From NCBI GenBank assembly GCA_910587255.1, contig CAJUKT010000042.1:20485-84484 (forward strand): 64,000 nt of DNA, in the 5' to 3' direction. The stretch is from an uncultured Oscillospiraceae bacterium (GTDB taxonomy: Bacteria > Bacillota > Clostridia > Oscillospirales > Oscillospiraceae). Positions 1-7,615 of this stretch are shown piece after piece. The notes beneath the pieces are model-generated. The model did no database searches, was not told where the DNA came from, and was given only the letters and a program-made list of their open reading frames with translations. How positions within the stretch are numbered: the first letter of the stretch is position 1; every line of letters begins with the position of its first letter. Both the position numbers and the translations under genes were made by a program.

Positions 1-507
1 GCCACCTCCGCCCTGGACCCAAAGACCACCCGGGACATTTTGCGCCTGGTGAAGGACATCAACCGGCGGCTGGGTATTACGGTGGTGGTTATCACCCACG
101 AGATGGCGGTGGTGGAGGAGATCTGCACCCATGTGGCCATCCTGGACCACGGCCGGGTGATGGAGACGGGCAGTGTGGAGCAGGTGTTTTCCAGCCCACA
201 GACCGAGGCGGGCCGCCGCCTGGTCTATCCTGACGGGGTGCGCATCGAGCAGCTCCCCGCCGCCAATGTGATCCGCATCGCCTTCAACGGCGGCTCCTCC
301 TACGAGCCGCTCATCGCCTCCCTGGCCATCGACTGCGGCGTGAAGGTGAATATCCTGGGGGCGGACACCCGCAACGTCGGCGGCCAGGCCTTTGGCACCA
401 TGCTGCTGGGCCTGCCCGGGGACCCGGCGGAGGCTGCCCGCGCCGTGTCGTACATCAAAAACCAGCCCAATGTGACCATGGAGGAGGTGCGGGATTACCA
501 TGCTTGA
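1..507 (+). CDS. metN: Methionine ABC transporter ATP-binding protein MetN (5' truncated by window edge)
   Basis: This is the C-terminal 168 residues of the ATPase that powers D/L-methionine import with MetI and MetQ. The frame is open from base 1 and begins at the D-loop after Walker B (ATSALDP), followed by the switch histidine (VVVITHEMAVVEEIC). Residues from about 85 on form the NIL/ACT-like regulatory domain (VIRIAFNGGSSYEPLI), which in MetN binds methionine and gives feedback inhibition. That domain distinguishes MetN from other ABC ATPases. The stop overlaps the metI start by 8 bp, so the two are probably translationally coupled. The start codon and Walker A lie outside the window. Confidence 0.95.
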   Translation, partial: ATSALDPKTTRDILRLVKDINRRLGITVVVITHEMAVVEEICTHVAILDHGRVMETGSVEQVFSSPQTEAGRRLVYPDGVRIEQLPAANVIRIAFNGGSSYEPLIASLAIDCGVKVNILGADTRNVGGQAFGTMLLGLPGDPAEAARAVSYIKNQPNVTMEEVRDYHA

Positions 508-1261
508 GTTTTTCAGCGATCCCAAGGTGGCCGAGCAGATCGGCTATTTGGTGAAGCACGTCCCCTTTGCGGTGTGGGAGACCCTATATACCACTGTGGT
601 GGCCTCCGTGTTTGCCTACCTCATCGGCCTGCCCCTGGGCGTGCTGCTGGTGGTGGGGGCCAGGGATGGTATGCGCCCCCTGCCCCCGCCCCTGATGCAG
701 GCGGTCAACACTGTGATCAACCTGCTGCGGTCCATGCCTTTTCTGATTTTGATGGTGCTGGTCATGCCCCTGTCCCGCGTGATTGTGGGCACCACCATCG
801 GTACTGTGGGCATTCTGGTCCCCCTCACGGCAGCGTCCTTCCCCTTTGTGGCCCGGCTGGTAGAGGGCTCCCTGCGGGAGATGGACCGGGGCGTGCTGGA
901 GGCGGCCCAGGCCATGGGCTGCTCTACCCTCCAGGTGGTGTGGAAGGTGCTGCTGCCCGAGAGCCTGCCCTCCCTGCTGTCCGGGTTCACCACCGCGTTT
1001 GTCACCATACTGGGATACGGGGCCATGTCCGGCTTCATCGGGGGCGGCGGGCTGGGCTCTATGTCGCTGCAGTACGCCTGGAACAACCGAAAAATGGTGG
1101 TGCTGTACGGGGCGGTAATTGTGCTGGTCATCCTGGTGCAGATTTTCCAGTCCGCAGGCTCCCACCTGGCTGTCCGCATGGACCGGCGGGTTACGAACCG
1201 GCGGGGCGCCTGCAAAAAACAGGGCGAGCGGGAGAAGGAGATTCCCCCTGGGGACTTGTAA
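500..1261 (+). CDS. metI: Methionine ABC transporter permease MetI
   Basis: Membrane permease of the MetNIQ importer, 253 residues with about five hydrophobic segments. The cytoplasmic EAA-type coupling loop is visible near residues 132-160 (LEAAQAMGCSTLQVVWKVLLPE), and the start of the permease core is typical (VWETLYTTVVASVFAYLIGL). The C-terminus carries about 25 extra polar, basic residues (RRVTNRRGACKKQGEREKE) beyond the usual ~220-residue family length. These look like read-through tail sequence rather than a domain. The ATG lies inside the end of metN. The substrate-binding gene metQ follows about 580 bp downstream behind its own promoter and T-box. Confidence 0.95.
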   Translation: MLEFFSDPKVAEQIGYLVKHVPFAVWETLYTTVVASVFAYLIGLPLGVLLVVGARDGMRPLPPPLMQAVNTVINLLRSMPFLILMVLVMPLSRVIVGTTIGTVGILVPLTAASFPFVARLVEGSLREMDRGVLEAAQAMGCSTLQVVWKVLLPESLPSLLSGFTTAFVTILGYGAMSGFIGGGGLGSMSLQYAWNNRKMVVLYGAVIVLVILVQIFQSAGSHLAVRMDRRVTNRRGACKKQGEREKEIPPGDL

Positions 1262-1331
1262 ATCCAGAAATTTTGTGGGAAGGGACAAAGCAGCGTGCTT
1301 TGTCCCTTCCCCGTCTGTGCAAAATCCCGCA

Positions 1332-1360
1332 TTGACAAATTTGCTTTGATGCGCTAAACT
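1332..1360 (+). promoter_or_regulatory. SigmaA-type promoter for the metQ T-box leader
   Basis: TTGACA at 1332-1337 and TAAACT at 1355-1360 are separated by exactly 17 bp. This gives metQ its own promoter downstream of metNI, with a predicted start near 1367, just before the T-box leader. Confidence 0.75.
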
Positions 1361-1366
1361 GAATAC

Positions 1367-1721
1367 AATACTTCAACAGCATGGCGGCGGCGATGCTGGG
1401 AATGTCCCGGATTTGTTCTGGGACTGGATGCCAAAAACTTCATATCATCGCAAAGGCAATGATGGGAAGAGTAAGCGCGGAGATACGGCACAGAGAGCCC
1501 GGGCAGCTGGAAACGGGTACGGAAGGCCGCGCCGAACATGGTCCCGGAGCCGCGCGGCTGAGAGACGCAGGGTTTCTAGGCCGCGACGGGTGCGCCCGTC
1601 ACAGCGCCAGGGTATGCCGGTACCCGGTAAGGCCCGCTCCCGCGAGGGACGGGTGAAGCAAGGTGGTATCACGGAGCGGAATGCTTTCGTCCTTGACAAG
1701 ATCTGTCAGGGACGTTTTTTT
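1367..1721 (+). ncRNA. T-box leader, methionine specifier, upstream of metQ
   Basis: tRNA-sensing transcription attenuator. A Stem I base with the AGTA-type motif (GATGGGAAGAGTAA, about 1462-1475) and an AGAG/GA-motif region (1490s) are followed by the specifier region, where ATG at 1538-1540 precedes GTCCCGGAG. The T-box bulge sequence AGGTGGTATCACGG is at 1661-1674, and an intrinsic terminator is at 1689-1721. An ATG specifier matches the methionine importer downstream. The specifier call rests on alignment by eye with the alaS leader in this window, where GCC occupies the same position before GCTCCTGAG. Confidence 0.85.
1689..1721 (+). terminator. T-box terminator ahead of metQ
   Basis: GTCCTTGACA (1689-1698) pairs with TGTCAGGGAC (1704-1713) across a 5-nt loop with one G-U pair, followed by a run of T to 1721. 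Binding of uncharged tRNA-Met should favour the alternative antiterminator. Confidence 0.85.
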
Positions 1722-1740
1722 ATATCCAAAGCCGCCTTTT

Positions 1741-1778
1741 AAGAAGCTGAATACCTCGGCTATTGGTACAGCTTCTAA
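1741..1778 (+). repeat. MITE-like repeat, copy A (internally deleted, ends only)
   Basis: About 38 bp containing only the two ends of the ~165-bp palindromic repeat seen elsewhere in the window: AAGAAGCTG at the left and GGCTATTGGTACAGCTTCTAA at the right. It sits in the metQ 5' UTR between the T-box terminator and the ribosome binding site, and can fold as a short hairpin. Confidence 0.75.
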
Positions 1779-1843
1779 GTCCCGGTGGGTCCCGCGCAAG
1801 CGGTTCACATATATCATCCATCAAGCGAAAAGGAGATATGGAA

Positions 1844-2650
1844 ATGAAAAAGAACGTGTTTGCCCTGGCGCTGTGCGCCGTCCTCTCCCTGTCCCTGCTG
1901 TCCGCCTGCGGCGGCAAGGAGTCCGCCACCATCAAGGTGGGCGCCTCCCCGACGCCCCACGCCCAGATTCTGGAGGTGGCAAAGGAGATCCTGGCCAAGG
2001 ATAACATCACGCTGGAGATCGTGCCCTACGACGACTATGTGCTGCCCAACACCAATGTGGAGGACGGACAGCTGGACGCCAACTACTTTCAGCACATCAC
2101 CTACATGAACAACTTCAACACCAACGACGGTACCCACCTGGTCAGCGTGGCCGACCTGCACTATGAGCCCTTCGGCATCTACGCCGGCAAGAGCGCCAGC
2201 CTGGACGCCCTGCCCGACGGCGCGCAGATCGCCATCCCCGACGACCCCACCAACGGCGGGCGGGCCCTGCTGCTGCTCCAGGAGCAGGGGCTCATCAAGC
2301 TGAAGGATGGCGTGGGGCTGGAGCCCACCGTGGAGGACATCGCGGAAAACCCCCACGACTATAAAATCAAGCAGCTCACCGCCAACCTGCTGACCACTAC
2401 CCTTCAGGACGTGGATGTGGCCGTTATCAACGGCAACTACGCCATCGGCGCTGGGCTGAAGGCCAGCGAGGCCCTGGCCATCGAATCCGCGGACGGCATC
2501 GCGGGCACCGCCTATGTAAACGTGCTGGCCGTCAAGGAGGGCCGAGAGAACGATGAGACCATCAAGGCCCTCATCAAGGCGCTGACATCCGACGAGGTAA
2601 AAGCGTTTATTGACGAGACCTACGGCGGCGGTGTGGTGGCGGTGTTCTAA
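1844..2650 (+). CDS. metQ: Methionine-binding lipoprotein MetQ
   Basis: Substrate-binding protein of the MetNIQ importer, anchored to the outer face of the membrane. The start at 1844 is chosen because AGGAG (1831-1835) lies 8 nt upstream; the in-frame ATG at 1838 would be too close. The 268-residue product opens with a lipoprotein signal peptide and lipobox (LLSAC), followed by the NlpA/MetQ fold hallmarks: KVGASPTPHAQILE, the GQLDANYFQH segment near residue 75 and the IPDDPTNGGRALLLL motif. Expression should be controlled by the methionine T-box. Confidence 0.96.
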   Translation: MKKNVFALALCAVLSLSLLSACGGKESATIKVGASPTPHAQILEVAKEILAKDNITLEIVPYDDYVLPNTNVEDGQLDANYFQHITYMNNFNTNDGTHLVSVADLHYEPFGIYAGKSASLDALPDGAQIAIPDDPTNGGRALLLLQEQGLIKLKDGVGLEPTVEDIAENPHDYKIKQLTANLLTTTLQDVDVAVINGNYAIGAGLKASEALAIESADGIAGTAYVNVLAVKEGRENDETIKALIKALTSDEVKAFIDETYGGGVVAVF

Positions 2651-2673
2651 GGAGAGACCGGTTCAATCGCAAA

Positions 2674-2711
2674 GCGCCGCAGAAGCACCGAATTCAGCGC
2701 TTCTGCGGCGC
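2674..2711 (+). terminator. Strong hairpin after metQ
   Basis: The 13-bp perfect stem GCGCCGCAGAAGC / GCTTCTGCGGCGC has a 12-nt loop, 23 bp after the metQ stop. The T tract after it is poor, so it may act as a terminator or as a 3'-end stabiliser. Confidence 0.6.
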
Positions 2712-2785
2712 CGGTTTCACAGCCCAAGAAAAATCAAGGGGTCGGAGCCCGGACGCTCCGGCCCCGCGCATGTGGAGGTAATACC

Positions 2786-3649
2786 ATGGACATAACGATC
2801 CGGCCCTTTGCCGCCGGGGAGCTGGACGGGCTGGCCCTGCTGGCCCAGCGGCTCAACGCCTCCCGCCAAACCGGCTCCTCCTTTTGCTGCTCCAGGGCGG
2901 AGGATATCCGGCGGGATTTTGAGGAAAGTATGGAATGGGGCTTCGCCTGCTGGACGGATGGACGGCTTGTGGGGCTGGTGAGCTGCTTCCCGGACTGGGA
3001 AAAGGGGAACGCCGACTGCTCGTTGCTGCTGGACGCCCATGGGGCGGACTATCGGGCGGCGGCAGGGGCGCTTCTGGCCAAGGCGCGGGAGAAGCTGGGC
3101 AGCGGCATGGCCTGCACCTTCTTTTTCCCTGTGGAAAACGGGGAATGCCGCAGCTTTTTGGAGCAGGCCGGGGCCCAGCGGCAGGTAAATGAATATATCC
3201 TGCGCCTGGAGCGAACGGCTTGGAGCGCACCCCAGGCGCAGGCGGCGGAGCCCCGGCCCGTGGAGGAGGGGGAAAAGGCGGCGTTTGCCGCCCTGCATGA
3301 CGCGGTATTCCCAGGCGCGTATGCCTCTGGGCGGGACATTTTGGCGGATCTGGGCAAAAACAGGTTCATATATGTGAGCTCCGACGGGGCGGGGCTGGCG
3401 GCCTACGGTGTGCTGAAGCGCCAGAGCGAAAAGCAGGCCGCGGCGGAGATACTGGCCGTCCGCAGAGACGCCAGGCGGCAGGGCCTCGGGCGCACCATGC
3501 TGAACCATCTGGCCCGGGAGGCGTTTTCCCGGCTGGGCGCAGAGCGGCTGGAGCTGGTGGTGGAGGCGGACAACCGGGGCGCCCTCAGGCTGTACCTGGA
3601 CACCGGCTTTCAGATCTTTCAGGAGAACAGCTGCTATATCCTGCGGTGA
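2786..3649 (+). CDS. Tandem GNAT N-acetyltransferase
   Basis: A 287-residue protein with two GNAT-like halves. The N-terminal half (about 1-140) is weakly conserved. The C-terminal half (about 150-287) carries the acetyl-CoA-binding motif A (RRDARRQGLGRTML, near 230-243) and a family-typical tail (NRGALRLYLDTGFQIFQE). Such proteins transfer acetyl groups from acetyl-CoA to amines; the substrate cannot be told from sequence. GGAGG is 7 nt before the ATG. It stands alone between the metQ hairpin and a MITE-like repeat. Confidence 0.8.
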   Translation: MDITIRPFAAGELDGLALLAQRLNASRQTGSSFCCSRAEDIRRDFEESMEWGFACWTDGRLVGLVSCFPDWEKGNADCSLLLDAHGADYRAAAGALLAKAREKLGSGMACTFFFPVENGECRSFLEQAGAQRQVNEYILRLERTAWSAPQAQAAEPRPVEEGEKAAFAALHDAVFPGAYASGRDILADLGKNRFIYVSSDGAGLAAYGVLKRQSEKQAAAEILAVRRDARRQGLGRTMLNHLAREAFSRLGAERLELVVEADNRGALRLYLDTGFQIFQENSCYILR

Positions 3650-3663
3650 ATGGAGGGATGATT

Positions 3664-3828
3664 AGGAAGCTGTACGAATAGCCGAAGTATTCAGAAGCGC
3701 GAGCTAAAATTGCCGGTGGCAAGGCGAAAAATCGCGGGAATACTTGGTGTATTTCAAGATTTCTCAACGCAGCCGGCGGCAATTTTGGCCGTAAAGCTGG
3801 GTGCTGAGGCCATTGGTATAGCTTTTAA
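3664..3828 (+). repeat. MITE-like palindromic repeat, copy B
   Basis: Full-length ~165-bp copy. The left end is AGGAAGCTGTACGAATAGCC and the right end GAGGCCATTGGTATAGCTTTTAA, near-perfect inverted ends. Inner arms (AAAATTGCCGGTGGC and GCCGGCGGCAATTTTGG) are also inverted, so the whole element can fold into one long hairpin. Its right end supplies the stop codon of the gene on the opposite strand at 3825. Confidence 0.88.
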
Positions 3829-4343
3829 GGCGCGTACCAGCGCAGCACGTCGGTGGAGCCCGTCCGGCGCAGGGCGGCGCAGGACACCAGCACGTCCGAG
3901 CCCAGCAGGATGAGGGCGGGCGGCCCCAGCCAGGGGGGGATGCGGGCGGCCAGGGCGGCGACGGGAGGATGGACCGCGTACACCAGGATCAGGGACAGCG
4001 CGGTCCAGCACAAGGAGAACACCGGGCACACCAGCCCGCCCAGGCTCCCCGGCAGCCCGGCGTAATCCCAGAACTCCACCCCCAGGGCGAAGCGGTAAAA
4101 CGCGCCCATGGCCAGCTCTGCCCCGGTGGCGGCCAGCCCCCCGGCCAGCGCCACCCACAGGGGGCTTTTCACCAGGGGCGAAACCGCAAGGATAAGGCAC
4201 GCCCCCAGGCCGTACACCGGGCACAGGGGGAGGAAAATCAGGCACTTGCGGTCCCGCTTGGGGTGGCGGATGGCCCGGGCGAAGGCCACCTCCAGCAAGA
4301 AGCCCGCAAAGCTGTAAATGATGAAGTACCAGAGCCAGCGCAT
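3825..4343 (-). CDS. PF06541-type membrane protein (putative ABC transporter permease family)
   Basis: A 172-residue integral membrane protein of the CmpB/PF06541 family, whose function is not established. The N-terminal signature is clear: a first membrane helix with YSFAGFLLEV, then the LPLCPVYGLGA motif. About five hydrophobic segments are visible, and the middle AELAMGAFYRFALGVEFWDY motif also matches the family. The start at 4343 is the first Met before the conserved helix; upstream frame is out-of-family. The TAA stop lies inside the right end of MITE copy B, so the native C-terminus may have been altered by the insertion. A second family member lies at 28544-29263. Confidence 0.78.
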   Translation of the reverse strand: MRWLWYFIIYSFAGFLLEVAFARAIRHPKRDRKCLIFLPLCPVYGLGACLILAVSPLVKSPLWVALAGGLAATGAELAMGAFYRFALGVEFWDYAGLPGSLGGLVCPVFSLCWTALSLILVYAVHPPVAALAARIPPWLGPPALILLGSDVLVSCAALRRTGSTDVLRWYAP

Positions 4344-4417
4344 GAAAAATCCCCCGCCTTTCCATTTGATCCTGAGTAGGATGGGAAGACGGGGGATTTT
4401 TGATGCAGGGAACTTTT

Positions 4418-5104
4418 TCACCTTTTGGCGCAGATGCGCTGGCGGAGGAGAAGCAGGGCTGCCGTCACTGCCGCGCTCAACAGCTGGTATACAGCAAAGT
4501 AGCAAATCAGTCCCTGCAGAGGCGTGCCATTCCAGTATCCCAGGTTAAAGCCCCAGTTGAGGGACAACAATACGGGGATGGGGAGTACAAGCCAGCACGC
4601 GGTTGCGTAAAAGCTCAGGCGCGCGGTGTTCCGCTGCCCTCCCATCCGGGGGGTGGCCAGCTCAAACAGGATCGCGCCCAGCAGTTGGAACATGAATCCG
4701 ATGACCAGCGGGCGGACGGTGTGGCCTTGAAACCGATAGAACATAAAGGCGCCTACCAGACAGAGTGCGCATACGCCCAAAGCCAAGACAAAGGCGTTAT
4801 GAATCCAGCCCTGTTCGGTGAGATGGGCCTCCCCGGGGGTGGGCCGGGGAGAGACCGGCGCGGACAGGGGCGGCTCCAGTGTGGGTAGGGGAGCGCCCTG
4901 CTCGTTTACCTCGTCCCGCAGCAGATAGTCGCAGCTCACGCTGAACAGTCGGCTGAGCTGAATGACGTTTTCCGTGTCCGGCATGGTATCGTCAAGCTCC
5001 CACTTGCTCACCGCCTGGCGGGACACGGTGAGCTGGGCGGCCAGCTGCTCCTGGGACAGACCGCGTTGTTTGCGCAGCTTCTGTAATTTTTCTCCGAATT
5101 TCAT
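4418..5104 (-). CDS. XRE-family HTH regulator with membrane domain
   Basis: A 228-residue protein. Residues 1-60 form a classic XRE/Cro HTH (KLRKQRGLSQEQLAAQLTV, then SRQAVSKWELDD). A proline-rich linker follows to about residue 100, then four hydrophobic segments in the C-terminal half. This layout is a DNA-binding domain tethered to the membrane, seen in many Firmicutes stress sensors. AGGAGG sits 9 nt before the ATG at 5104. The gene is on the same strand as the PF06541 gene, 74 bp upstream of it, so the two may be co-transcribed. The signal sensed is unknown. Confidence 0.85.
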   Translation of the reverse strand: MKFGEKLQKLRKQRGLSQEQLAAQLTVSRQAVSKWELDDTMPDTENVIQLSRLFSVSCDYLLRDEVNEQGAPLPTLEPPLSAPVSPRPTPGEAHLTEQGWIHNAFVLALGVCALCLVGAFMFYRFQGHTVRPLVIGFMFQLLGAILFELATPRMGGQRNTARLSFYATACWLVLPIPVLLSLNWGFNLGYWNGTPLQGLICYFAVYQLLSAAVTAALLLLRQRICAKR

Positions 5105-5214
5105 AGGGATATACCTCCTGCTTTTGACATTGCCGGGCCGCTGGCATGGCCGTATCTTACCTGCTTTTTTCCGCGTGGTCAACCAAATCTGGCTGGAAGT
5201 TCCGCAACTTTAGG

Positions 5215-5279
5215 TTGCGGAGCCGTTGCGAGCAGCGCGGATGGACCGAAGCGAGGGGAAAAGCCCAGCCGCCGCGCAG
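5215..5279 (+). repeat. 65-bp GC-rich direct repeat, unit 1
   Basis: Starts TTGCGGAGCCGTTGCGAGCA and ends AAGCCCAGCCGCCGCGCAG. It is repeated with two mismatches 135 bp downstream (5350-5414). Its core (AGCGAGGGGAAAAGCCCAGC) resembles, in reverse complement, the repeat pair at 16161-16372. Confidence 0.8.
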
Positions 5280-5349
5280 CGGAGGCGGGTTTTGCCCGAG
5301 ACGGAGGGAAGCCGCGCGCTGCGAACAGGCGCAGCACGACTAATTTAGA

Positions 5350-5414
5350 TTGCGGAGCCGTTGTGAGCAGCGTGGATGGACCGAAGCGAGGGGAAAAGCC
5401 CAGCCGCCGCGCAG
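5350..5414 (+). repeat. 65-bp GC-rich direct repeat, unit 2
   Basis: Second copy of the 5215-5279 unit, differing by two C-to-T changes (GTTGTGAGCAGCGTGG against GTTGCGAGCAGCGCGG). It lies just downstream of the Crp/Fnr-type gene on the other strand. Confidence 0.8.
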
Positions 5415-5472
5415 GATGCTGCGCTGCCTCTTCGGTTCTGCGGCCCCGATACGGAGCAGTATCGGAATTTTG

Positions 5473-6081
5473 TCACAGTTCAAAAACCAACGCTTCCAGC
5501 CCGGCGCGGTCCAGCACCGTCACCGTGCGGTAGCCCAGCGCCAGCAGTCCCAGGGCGGACAGCTCGCCCAGCACCCGGCTCACGGTCACTCTGGACAGGC
5601 CCACCGCCTGGCCGATGCCCTCGTGGGTGGCGCGAAGGGGGCCGGACTCGGCTGGAGGCTGGGACAGCAGCCATCGGACTACCCGCTGGCGGGCGGGCAG
5701 GGAGGAGGATTCCACATGGTCGCTGAGCAGCCGCACCGTCCGGGCCAGATGCTGGAGCATGGGCAGGGCCAGCTCCGGGTGGCGCTGAAAGGCGGCATCC
5801 AGCTGGGCCCGGCTGATGGCCAGAATCCGGCAGTCCTCCAGCGCCATGGCGGAGGTCACCCGGGGACAGCCATCGAAAAAAGACGCCTCGCCCATCAGAT
5901 CCCCGGCGCGGTGGACGGCCAGCACCCGTTCCTCGCCGCCGCCGGTGCTGATGAAGCTGCGCACCGAGCCGGAGACCAGATAATAAAAGCAGTCCGGGCG
6001 TGCGCCCTGCAAATAGATGATCTGCCCCGCCCGGCAGCGCCTGGGGCAGCGGCCCTCAGCCAGAAGGTTCCAGTCCGCCAT
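5473..6081 (-). CDS. Crp/Fnr-family transcriptional regulator
   Basis: A 202-residue cytoplasmic regulator. Residues ~15-115 form a cyclic-nucleotide-binding-like beta barrel (AGQIIYLQGARPD, FYYLVSGSVRSF, AGDLMGEASFFDG), followed by the long dimer helix and a winged HTH (THEGIGQAVGLSRVTVSRVL, ~150-170). AGGAGG is 7 nt before the ATG at 6081. Cysteines occur near the N-terminus (CPRRC), but the spacing does not fit the FNR [4Fe-4S] set, so the ligand is unknown. The gene is divergent from leuC; a perfect inverted repeat in the shared spacer (6106-6122) is a candidate operator. Confidence 0.88.
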   Translation of the reverse strand: MADWNLLAEGRCPRRCRAGQIIYLQGARPDCFYYLVSGSVRSFISTGGGEERVLAVHRAGDLMGEASFFDGCPRVTSAMALEDCRILAISRAQLDAAFQRHPELALPMLQHLARTVRLLSDHVESSSLPARQRVVRWLLSQPPAESGPLRATHEGIGQAVGLSRVTVSRVLGELSALGLLALGYRTVTVLDRAGLEALVFEL

Positions 6082-6105
6082 GGATGCGCCTCCTATTCTT
6101 CCGAT

Positions 6106-6122
6106 AAACTGTATCACAGTTT
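6106..6122. promoter_or_regulatory. Candidate Crp/Fnr operator between the regulator gene and leuC
   Basis: AAACTG-TATCA-CAGTTT is a perfect 6+6 inverted repeat, 25 bp upstream of the regulator ATG and 63 bp upstream of leuC. A CATAAT box at 6148-6153 could be the leuC -10, which would put the dyad in an activator-like position. Function is inferred from symmetry and location. Confidence 0.5.
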
Positions 6123-6184
6123 ACATTGTTTCCCGGCGGTGTTTGGCATAATGAGTGCACAATATTTTTCTAGGAGGATTTTTT

Positions 6185-7444
6185 ATGGGCATGACCATGA
6201 CCCAAAAGATTTTGGCCCGCGCCGCGGGGCTTTCCCAGGTGGAAGCGGGCCAGCTTATGGAGGGAAAGCTGGATCTGGTGCTGGGCAACGACATCACCAC
6301 CCCGGTGGCCATCACAGAGTTCAAAAAGGCGGGGCTGTCCGCTGTGTTTGACCGGGACAGGATCGCCATTGTGCTGGATCACTCCACCCCATGCAAGGAT
6401 ATCAAGTCCGCCCAGCTGTGCGCCGCCTGCCGGGAGTTTGCGAAGGAGCACGCCATCACCCATTTTTATGACGTGGGGCAGATGGGCATTGAGCACGCCC
6501 TGCTGCCGGAAAAGGGCCTGGCCGCCCCCGGCGAGGTCATCATCGGCGCGGATTCCCACACCTGCACCTATGGGGCCCTGGGGGCGTTTTCCACCGGGGT
6601 GGGCTCCACCGACATGGCGGCGGGGATGGCTACGGGCCTGGCCTGGTTCAAGGTGCCCGCCGCCATTAAAGTGAACCTGACGGGGCGGCTGGGACCCTAT
6701 GTGGGGGGCAAGGACGTGATCCTCCACCTCATCGGCATGATCGGGGTGGACGGGGCGCTGTACCAGTCCCTGGAGTTTGCGGGGGAGGGGGTGGCCTGCC
6801 TGGAGATGGACGACCGCTTCACCATCTGCAATATGGCCATTGAGGCCGGGGCCAAAAACGGCATCTTCCCGGTGGACGGCAAGACGCTGGATTACTTAGC
6901 GGGCCGGGTGGATCGGGCGTTTACCGCCTTTGAGGCCGACCCGGACGCCCGGTATGCCAGGGAAATCACCATCGACCTGTCCGCCCTGCGGCCCACGGTA
7001 GCGTTCCCCCACCTGCCCTCCAACACCAAAACCGTGGACGAGGCGGCGGGCAAGCCTATCCAGCAGGTGGTCATCGGCTCGTGCACCAACGGGCGTCTGA
7101 AGGACCTGCGGGAGGCCGCGGCGGTGCTCCGGGGGAGGAAGGTGGCCGGCGGGGTGCGGTGTATTGTGATACCCGCCACCCAGCAGATTTATCTGGACGC
7201 CATGGCGGAGGGGCTGGTGGCCGACTTCATCCAGGCGGGCGCTGTGGTGTCCACTCCCACCTGCGGGCCCTGCCTGGGCGGGCACATGGGGGTGCTGGCC
7301 GACCACGAGTGGGCCATCTCCACCACCAACCGCAACTTCGTGGGCCGCATGGGCCCCACCAGCTCCATGATTATCCTGGCCAGCCCGGCCGTGGCGGCGG
7401 CGAGCGCCGTGACAGGGGTGGTCACTGACCCCGCCAGCCTCTGA
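6185..7444 (+). CDS. leuC: 3-isopropylmalate dehydratase large subunit
   Basis: Aconitase-superfamily enzyme of leucine synthesis that isomerises 2-isopropylmalate to 3-isopropylmalate with LeuD. The 419-residue length fits the archaeal/clostridial HACN-type large subunit. [4Fe-4S] ligand cysteines are visible in GSCTNGR (~300) and PTCGPCLGGHMG (~358-369), and the substrate loop HTCTYGALGAFSTG is present. The start at 6185 has AGGAGG 6 nt upstream; an earlier in-frame ATG (6155) has no ribosome binding site. It is first in a leuC-leuD-TraX-leuB operon. No leuA lies in the cluster. Confidence 0.97.
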   Translation: MGMTMTQKILARAAGLSQVEAGQLMEGKLDLVLGNDITTPVAITEFKKAGLSAVFDRDRIAIVLDHSTPCKDIKSAQLCAACREFAKEHAITHFYDVGQMGIEHALLPEKGLAAPGEVIIGADSHTCTYGALGAFSTGVGSTDMAAGMATGLAWFKVPAAIKVNLTGRLGPYVGGKDVILHLIGMIGVDGALYQSLEFAGEGVACLEMDDRFTICNMAIEAGAKNGIFPVDGKTLDYLAGRVDRAFTAFEADPDARYAREITIDLSALRPTVAFPHLPSNTKTVDEAAGKPIQQVVIGSCTNGRLKDLREAAAVLRGRKVAGGVRCIVIPATQQIYLDAMAEGLVADFIQAGAVVSTPTCGPCLGGHMGVLADHEWAISTTNRNFVGRMGPTSSMIILASPAVAAASAVTGVVTDPASL

Positions 7445-7555
7445 ACAGGGTTTGGCTTCTTTTCTCGAAAGAAAAGAGCTTGGTACTGTTTTTAATGATG
7501 ATAGCGCCATAAATTGCATTCATTGCAATGAAAAAGTTTTAAGCCTTTCTGTTTG

Positions 7556-7584
7556 CTTCTTTTCCTTTCTGAAAGGAGAAGAAG
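7556..7584 (+). other. Intercistronic stem-loop between leuC and leuD
   Basis: CTTCTTTTCCTTTC pairs with GAAAGGAGAAGAAG with one G-T pair. It lies in the 171-bp leuC-leuD spacer, which also has a shorter dyad (TCTTTTCT/AAGAAAAGA near 7456-7475). The long spacer is unusual for an otherwise tightly packed operon. The hairpins could set the relative expression of the two subunits; no gene is seen. Confidence 0.45.
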
Positions 7585-7615
7585 GCCCTTGACCTTAGCT
7601 GAAGGAGGATAACGA

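Larger units (their letters stand above)
5105..5472. other. Gene-free stretch holding a GC-rich direct repeat pair
   Basis: No supportable gene is present. Apart from the upstream region of the XRE gene, the stretch is occupied by two copies of a 65-bp repeat (5215-5279 and 5350-5414) and the sequence between them. Confidence 0.6.

Noticed and set aside
1367..1721. SAM riboswitch before metQ
   Set aside because: The sequence shows T-box elements (AGGTGGTATCACGG, specifier ATG) instead of the SAM-I core.
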